Source: an uncultured Bacteriovoracaceae bacterium
GTDB lineage: Bacteria > Bdellovibrionota > Bacteriovoracia > Bacteriovoracales > Bacteriovoracaceae
Length of the DNA stretch: 64,000 nucleotides
NCBI GenBank assembly: GCA_950054155.1
Contig: CATLOT010000001.1
Span: 1 to 64,000 of the forward strand
Direction: 5' to 3'
Below the pieces are notes generated by a model. It made no database searches. It was not told the origin of the DNA and saw only the letters and a list, made by a program, of their open reading frames with translations. Shown one piece after another: positions 60,305-64,000 of this stretch. How positions within the stretch are numbered: position 1 is the first letter of the stretch; every line of letters begins with the position of its first letter. Made by a program: the position numbers and the translations under genes.

Positions 60305-61340
60305 TTCAAGACAGCGTGTCCCACGTGAAGGGGTAAAACTTTTTTTCTTCCTCGGCTCGATAGTTGTTTTCTTAGCTGTGTTAGCCTTAATGCCAAGGGT
60401 TAGCATTCCGTTGTTACTCGGTTATGTGATCTTTCTCATCATCTCTCCAGCGATTCCGACGTTAGAGAAGCTGGGAATTAATAGAACAGGCGCCGTTTGG
60501 ATTGTCTTCACTTCAGTGATTTTCTTTTCTACTTATCCCTTTGTAAAAATTGTGCCGACAGTGACATCGGAAGTTGAAAATATTCAGTATTATCTTCCTA
60601 AAATTGAAAGATACGTCGTAAAAAACTATGAGGACTTTCAGTTTTTAGTAAAAGAAAAAACTAGCTTTGAATTAGGTGATAAATATCTCTACCAAGGATT
60701 AGAGTGGGTAAGATCTAAAACAACGAGAATTCTCCTGAATCTTCCCACTCTTTTAGCATCGGTAATTGAATGGGTCTTTCTCATTCCTTTAGTTGTCTTT
60801 TTTCTGCTAAAGGATGGATCAATTTTTAAAAAGGGGATACTCAAATTAACACCCAATAGAATATTTGAGAGGTTTTATTTTCTTTCCCATCAGTTCAACA
60901 AAAAACTAGGTGATTATATTTTTGCCAAATTTGTTGAAGCTTCAATTGTAGGCATAACAATCACGTCAGGGTTACTCATTCTGGAGGTGCGCTTTGCCCT
61001 TCTTTTTGGTCTTTTGGCTGCCTTTACCAATATAATCCCTTATGTCGGCCCTATTTTTGGCTTTATTCCGGCCCTTGTTTTTGCCTTAGCTGAGTATGGA
61101 ACCGGGACAACACTTGGAGCAATCATAATTCTCTACCTAGTAGCGAATGCTATTGATATTGCTATTGTTTTTCCCATCCTTGTTTCTAAAGTTGTTGATC
61201 TCCATCCTCTAACTGTTGTGGCCAGCGTTATTCTCGGCTCCCAGTGGCTTGGGGTTGTGGGAATGGTTATCTCTATTCCACTGGCAGCAGCTGTTAAGTT
61301 AATCCTACAAGAGGTTTACAAGGAAATTTACCAAGAGTAA
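60297..61340 (+). CDS. AI-2E/PerM-family membrane transporter
   Basis: 347 residues from the ATG at 60297 (AAAGGA 7 bases upstream; overlaps the previous stop by 8 bases). Seven or eight hydrophobic segments in the family arrangement: three at the N terminus, a soluble periplasmic-type region (about 80-145), then a C-terminal bundle with the NIIPYVGPIFG motif and DLHPLTVV. Such proteins export small molecules or couple cation gradients; substrate unknown. Confidence 0.85.
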   Translation: MPDSRQRVPREGVKLFFFLGSIVVFLAVLALMPRVSIPLLLGYVIFLIISPAIPTLEKLGINRTGAVWIVFTSVIFFSTYPFVKIVPTVTSEVENIQYYLPKIERYVVKNYEDFQFLVKEKTSFELGDKYLYQGLEWVRSKTTRILLNLPTLLASVIEWVFLIPLVVFFLLKDGSIFKKGILKLTPNRIFERFYFLSHQFNKKLGDYIFAKFVEASIVGITITSGLLILEVRFALLFGLLAAFTNIIPYVGPIFGFIPALVFALAEYGTGTTLGAIIILYLVANAIDIAIVFPILVSKVVDLHPLTVVASVILGSQWLGVVGMVISIPLAAAVKLILQEVYKEIYQE

Positions 61341-61396
61341 GTCTCTTTCATTTTGACGATATTTGTTAAGAATTGATAGGATAGAGAGAAATCCTC

Positions 61397-62155
61397 ATGG
61401 GTATAGCTATGCATAAAATATATTTGATTGGTCTCGTTCTCAGTTTGCTAGTCGGGTGTGCAACACCTCGACCTACGGGCAAAACTGAAGCTGAAAAACT
61501 TTATAAAGAAGCTGAAAGTTTAGTTAAAGTTGGACGCTATATTCTCGCTACTGAGAAGCTTAATAGAATCCGCAGTAAATACCCTTATAGTTACTATGCT
61601 ACTTTTGCGGAGCTCCTTGGAGCTGACGTTCTCTTCAAGCAAGAGAATTACGCAGAGGCGGCCGCAGCCTATATTGTTTTCAAGGACTTTCACCCTCGCC
61701 ATAAAAAAGTGGATTACGTAACCTGGAAAATTGGAGAATCATTCTATCGTCAATTACCAGATACTCATGATCGTGACTTAAGCAGTGCCTTTGAAGCAAT
61801 TAAACATTTTAAAGAACTTTTAAGGGTTTTTCCTCAAAGTGAGTACGCAAAGAATGCAACTTCTCGCATTGAAGACTGTAAAGAAATGCTGAGGTCAAAA
61901 GAGCAGTACATAGCTGATTTCTATTATAAGACCGGAGTATATGATGCCGCTCGCTTTAGATATGAAAATATTATTAGCGAGTTTAAGGAGCCAGGAATCA
62001 GAGCTCATGCGATGATTAGAGCCATTAAAGCTTCAAATGAGCTGGAAGATAAAACATACTGCCTTAAGCATAAGGCCCTTTATTTAGATTTGATCGCTGA
62101 TGACTCAAAAGAGGATTTAGCACAAGCTCTTGATAACTGTACTGCTCAAAACTAG
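61397..62155 (+). CDS. bamD: Outer-membrane assembly lipoprotein BamD
   Basis: 252 residues with lipobox LLVGC (Cys at about 21) and tandem TPRs. YKEAESLVKVGRYILATEKL opens the first repeat, followed by FPQSEYAKNA and the C-terminal RYE-containing repeat, as in BamD/YfiO. BamD is the essential partner of BamA in folding the barrel proteins seen elsewhere in this window. An internal ATG at 61409 is an alternative start. The next gene follows after 9 bases. Confidence 0.85.
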   Translation: MGIAMHKIYLIGLVLSLLVGCATPRPTGKTEAEKLYKEAESLVKVGRYILATEKLNRIRSKYPYSYYATFAELLGADVLFKQENYAEAAAAYIVFKDFHPRHKKVDYVTWKIGESFYRQLPDTHDRDLSSAFEAIKHFKELLRVFPQSEYAKNATSRIEDCKEMLRSKEQYIADFYYKTGVYDAARFRYENIISEFKEPGIRAHAMIRAIKASNELEDKTYCLKHKALYLDLIADDSKEDLAQALDNCTAQN

Positions 62156-62164
62156 GAGAGATAG

Positions 62165-62908
62165 GTGAGATCTTTGAGAAGAAACGAAAGCTATAGAAAA
62201 GCAAAAGAGTTCTTTGATCAACAAGAGTATAAAAAGGCAATTATCCTCCTCAACGAAATTATTGAAGAAGAGAAGGACGATAAAACACTTCTTGCTAAGA
62301 CCTACTTCTTAATGGCGAATATATTTCATCTTAAGGGTGAGGTCGGAAAAGCAATCAAAGGCTTTAATAAATGCCTGAGTTTGGACCCAACTCACACCGA
62401 TGCTTCCATCAGTCTTTCAGTACTCTACAACGATATCGGACAGTACGAAGAAGCAAAGAGAATCTTTGAGGTTGCGAACCAGAGAGTAAAGTCAGGCAAT
62501 GATAATAGCTTCTTAGAAGATGGGCATATTAATAAGAAGTTTGCGGCTAAGCACTTTGAATTAGCAGAAATGTACTTTACCTATAATAGGTTAGATGAGG
62601 CACTCTTTGAATATAATAAAGTCAAAAACCTCGATGCAACAAACTTGGAAGTAAGAATAAAAATAGCAAAGACTTATGCTAAGAAAGGCTTTGTGAATAA
62701 GGCTTTCGATGAACTTCAAAAGCTCAAGAATGAAGAGCCAAATTTTATTCCCGCAAGAGTCGCTCTAGGTGTTCTTCTTTATGGAACAGGGAAAATTCTA
62801 GAGGCACAATCTGAATGGGAAAAGATTTTAACAAAAGACCCAAGAAATGATGAGGCCCTCATGTACTTGAATCTCTCTCGTACGGCCACAGAAACATCGC
62901 TTAGCTAA
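62165..62908 (+). CDS. TPR-repeat protein
   Basis: 247 residues from a GTG with AGGAG 7 bases upstream. Five or more TPRs (for example AKTYFLMANIFHLKGEVGKAI and AKHFELAEMYFTYNRLDEAL segments) fill nearly the whole chain. No signal peptide, so it is probably cytoplasmic or peripheral. Follows bamD; last gene before a bidirectional terminator. Confidence 0.75.
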   Translation: MRSLRRNESYRKAKEFFDQQEYKKAIILLNEIIEEEKDDKTLLAKTYFLMANIFHLKGEVGKAIKGFNKCLSLDPTHTDASISLSVLYNDIGQYEEAKRIFEVANQRVKSGNDNSFLEDGHINKKFAAKHFELAEMYFTYNRLDEALFEYNKVKNLDATNLEVRIKIAKTYAKKGFVNKAFDELQKLKNEEPNFIPARVALGVLLYGTGKILEAQSEWEKILTKDPRNDEALMYLNLSRTATETSLS

Positions 62909-62931
62909 GTTCGAAAATAGAAATCAGAAAT

Positions 62932-62963
62932 AAAAAAGCCTGCTCGTAAGCAGGCTTTTTTTT
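62932..62963. terminator. Bidirectional intrinsic terminator
   Basis: Stem AGCCTGC/GCAGGCT (62937-62943 with 62950-62956), loop TCGTAA, A run on the left and T run to 62963. Serves the TPR gene (plus) and fliW (minus). Confidence 0.88.
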
Positions 62964-62982
62964 ATTGTGTTAAATAAACTTC

Positions 62983-63552
62983 TTATAAATCTTTAGTGGG
63001 ACCTTGCTCTTCAGTAACAGAAGGCTCAGTTGAGGATATTTGTGCGTCTGATGGAGATGTAACAGAAGGAGCGCTAGCAGTAGTTCTGTTGCTATCATCT
63101 GAAGCATAGCTCACAATGTATTTCTTAAGTTCTTTATACATCTTACAACGTACTTCTAACTTGCTGTCTTGAAGGACAATTTGACGAGCTACTTTAGTTT
63201 TGTTGTTAATTACGATTGGAGCTTTAAGGTTTGCAGACATCTCTGTGACAACTTTTGGAATTGTAAGGATGGTGTAAACACTAGCATCGTTAATACTTTC
63301 AAGGTCTAGTGAATTAAGTTCGGCAGGAAGAAGCTTAACTACGTAGTTAGGTTGAAAGATTTTAGGTTCAATAATTGGGAAAGCAGTTGCAGGATCTTCT
63401 GCAGACTGAAACCAAAGAATAAGAGTTTGATCACCTGGATCAACAATAAAAAACTTTTTAAGGTTTTCGAAACCAAGTAGACCTTCTTTGAAGACGATAA
63501 CGTCCTTTTTTTCTACTTCAAGTTCTCCGAAACGTGTGGTGTTGATTTTCAC
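62983..63552 (-). CDS. fliW: Flagellar assembly factor FliW
   Basis: 189 residues from a GTG at 63552. FliW binds flagellin and, when free, binds and inhibits CsrA, so flagellin export controls flagellin translation. Typical segments: FGELEVEKKDVIVFKEGLLGFE, LWFQSAEDPATAFP and NLKAPIVINNKTKVARQIVL (each present within residues 7-160). The Ser/Thr/Pro-rich tail (about 155-189) is extra. Encoded 79 bases downstream of csrA, the classic pair. Confidence 0.92.
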   Translation of the reverse strand: MKINTTRFGELEVEKKDVIVFKEGLLGFENLKKFFIVDPGDQTLILWFQSAEDPATAFPIIEPKIFQPNYVVKLLPAELNSLDLESINDASVYTILTIPKVVTEMSANLKAPIVINNKTKVARQIVLQDSKLEVRCKMYKELKKYIVSYASDDSNRTTASAPSVTSPSDAQISSTEPSVTEEQGPTKDL

Positions 63553-63631
63553 TTACCTGCCTCCAATATAGGACCAAACGGCCATGGTAATTGATTCTAG
63601 CAGTCAGCAAATCGAGAAAGCAAGTGGGAAT

Positions 63632-63862
63632 TTACTTCTTCTTAAGATCTGAAGTGAGGTCGGATAAGCTACTTAAATCACTTTGGGAGGCTTCGGTGTT
63701 TTGGTCTTGAATGGCCTGGTAAACCTCTTCTCGATGGATTTTGGTCTCTTTAGGAGCCTTGATCCCAAGTCTTACTTGCTTACCTTTAATTTGCACCACA
63801 ACAATCTTAATGTGATCGTCAATTGCAATACTTTCGCCTAGCTTCCGTGTCAAAACTAACAT
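63632..63862 (-). CDS. csrA: Carbon storage/translational regulator CsrA
   Basis: 76 residues from the ATG at 63862, with GAGGGA 7 bases upstream; the longer open frame lacks the family N terminus. MLVLTRKLGESIAI...IKGKQVRLGIKAPK...HREEVY is standard CsrA. It binds GGA motifs in mRNA leaders. Its own leader contains CAGGAATCC and GAGGGA, so self-repression is plausible. The C-terminal 20 residues (Ser/Asp-rich) extend beyond the usual length. Confidence 0.95.
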   Translation of the reverse strand: MLVLTRKLGESIAIDDHIKIVVVQIKGKQVRLGIKAPKETKIHREEVYQAIQDQNTEASQSDLSSLSDLTSDLKKK

Positions 63863-64000
63863 AAATGTTCCCTCAAATAGGATTCCTGAACCTTCCTGAT
63901 TCGGTCCGAAACCTTCATATATTACCTGCAAAACTTAAAGGCAAGTAAAAAAATTAAGTTTGAGGAGTACTATCTAAAGAGTTAAGACATTTAAAGAGCT

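Noticed and set aside
1-64000. Insertion sequences, prophage genes, CRISPR arrays or rRNA genes
   Set aside because: No transposase, integrase, phage structural gene, regular direct-repeat array or rRNA-like sequence was seen on either strand.

Overview
The window joins two unrelated pieces of DNA. Bases 1 to about 2190 look archaeal, probably from an ammonia-oxidising marine Thaumarchaeota (Nitrososphaerota). They carry a tRNA-Thr without an encoded CCA end, a TATA-box/leaderless gene for an inositol monophosphatase-family enzyme, and a sugar nucleotidyltransferase fused to a CDP-alcohol phosphatidyltransferase. At 2178-2193 this sequence runs into the middle of a bacterial urocanase gene across about 12-15 bases that fit both proteins, so both genes are cut there. 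A chimeric assembly is the simplest explanation.

From about 2190 to 64000 the sequence is one coherent, densely packed, AT-rich Gram-negative genome. It has LptF/G, BamD, LspA/Lgt-like proteins, many signal-peptide and lipoprotein genes, beta-barrel proteins, sigma-54 signalling and CsrA/FliW. Frequent TTG/GTG starts and many secreted proteins of unknown function fit a Bdellovibrionota relative, perhaps the Bacteriovoracia. That placement is inference from gene content; no marker-gene phylogeny was possible.

Layout. 2.1-11.6 kb (minus): outer-membrane protein, CFI-box protein, LptF/G permease, ArnT-like glycosyltransferase, def, fmt, rpe, hutH, truncated hutU. 11.6-17.6 kb (plus): galU, a secreted unknown, priA and a large secreted unknown. 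17.6-19 kb (minus): beta-barrel protein. 19.1-23.9 kb (plus): class A PBP, tRNA-Gln, prs, pth, ychF. 23.8-26.5 kb (minus): lytic transglycosylase and a HAMP membrane protein. 26.6-30 kb (plus): Mrp-type ATPase, a DUF4388-like protein, a small RHH-like protein, then a secreted acidic protein behind a near-perfect sigma-54 promoter. 30-34.6 kb (minus): acyl-CoA dehydrogenase-etfB-etfA, and an outer-membrane protein-LptM-like lipoprotein-folK set. 34.8-40 kb (plus): LysM protein, degenerate M48 lipoprotein, AmgK and MurU (MurNAc recycling), PilZ-like protein, lipoprotein. 40-46.5 kb: endonuclease IV (minus), then a strong promoter and an operon of inactive HtpX-like protein, CHASE2 histidine kinase, NtrC-type regulator, LspA-like and Lgt-like proteins. 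47-50.8 kb: fused isobutyryl-CoA mutase with its cobalamin adenosyltransferase. 51-55 kb: FHA protein, ErpA, a YgfZ-TPR fusion, an HExxH protein resembling putative peptide beta-hydroxylases, tRNA-Asn. 55-59 kb: an unknown gene, then astD, astA and an internally deleted aminotransferase. 59-63 kb: TPR/SH3, cyclic-nucleotide-binding, AI-2E-type transporter, BamD, TPR. 63-64 kb (minus): fliW and csrA.

The main leads are: (i) the HtpX-like/CHASE2/NtrC/LspA/Lgt operon, plus a second M48-like protein that also lost both zinc histidines; (ii) a roughly 65-base promoter module shared by two genes 40 kb apart; (iii) an intrinsic terminator written inside signal-peptide codons; (iv) a sigma-54 promoter preceded by a palindrome that can form two mutually exclusive hairpins; (v) an HExxH protein encoded just downstream of tRNA-Asn; (vi) a class III aminotransferase that has lost its PLP-binding core but keeps an open reading frame.
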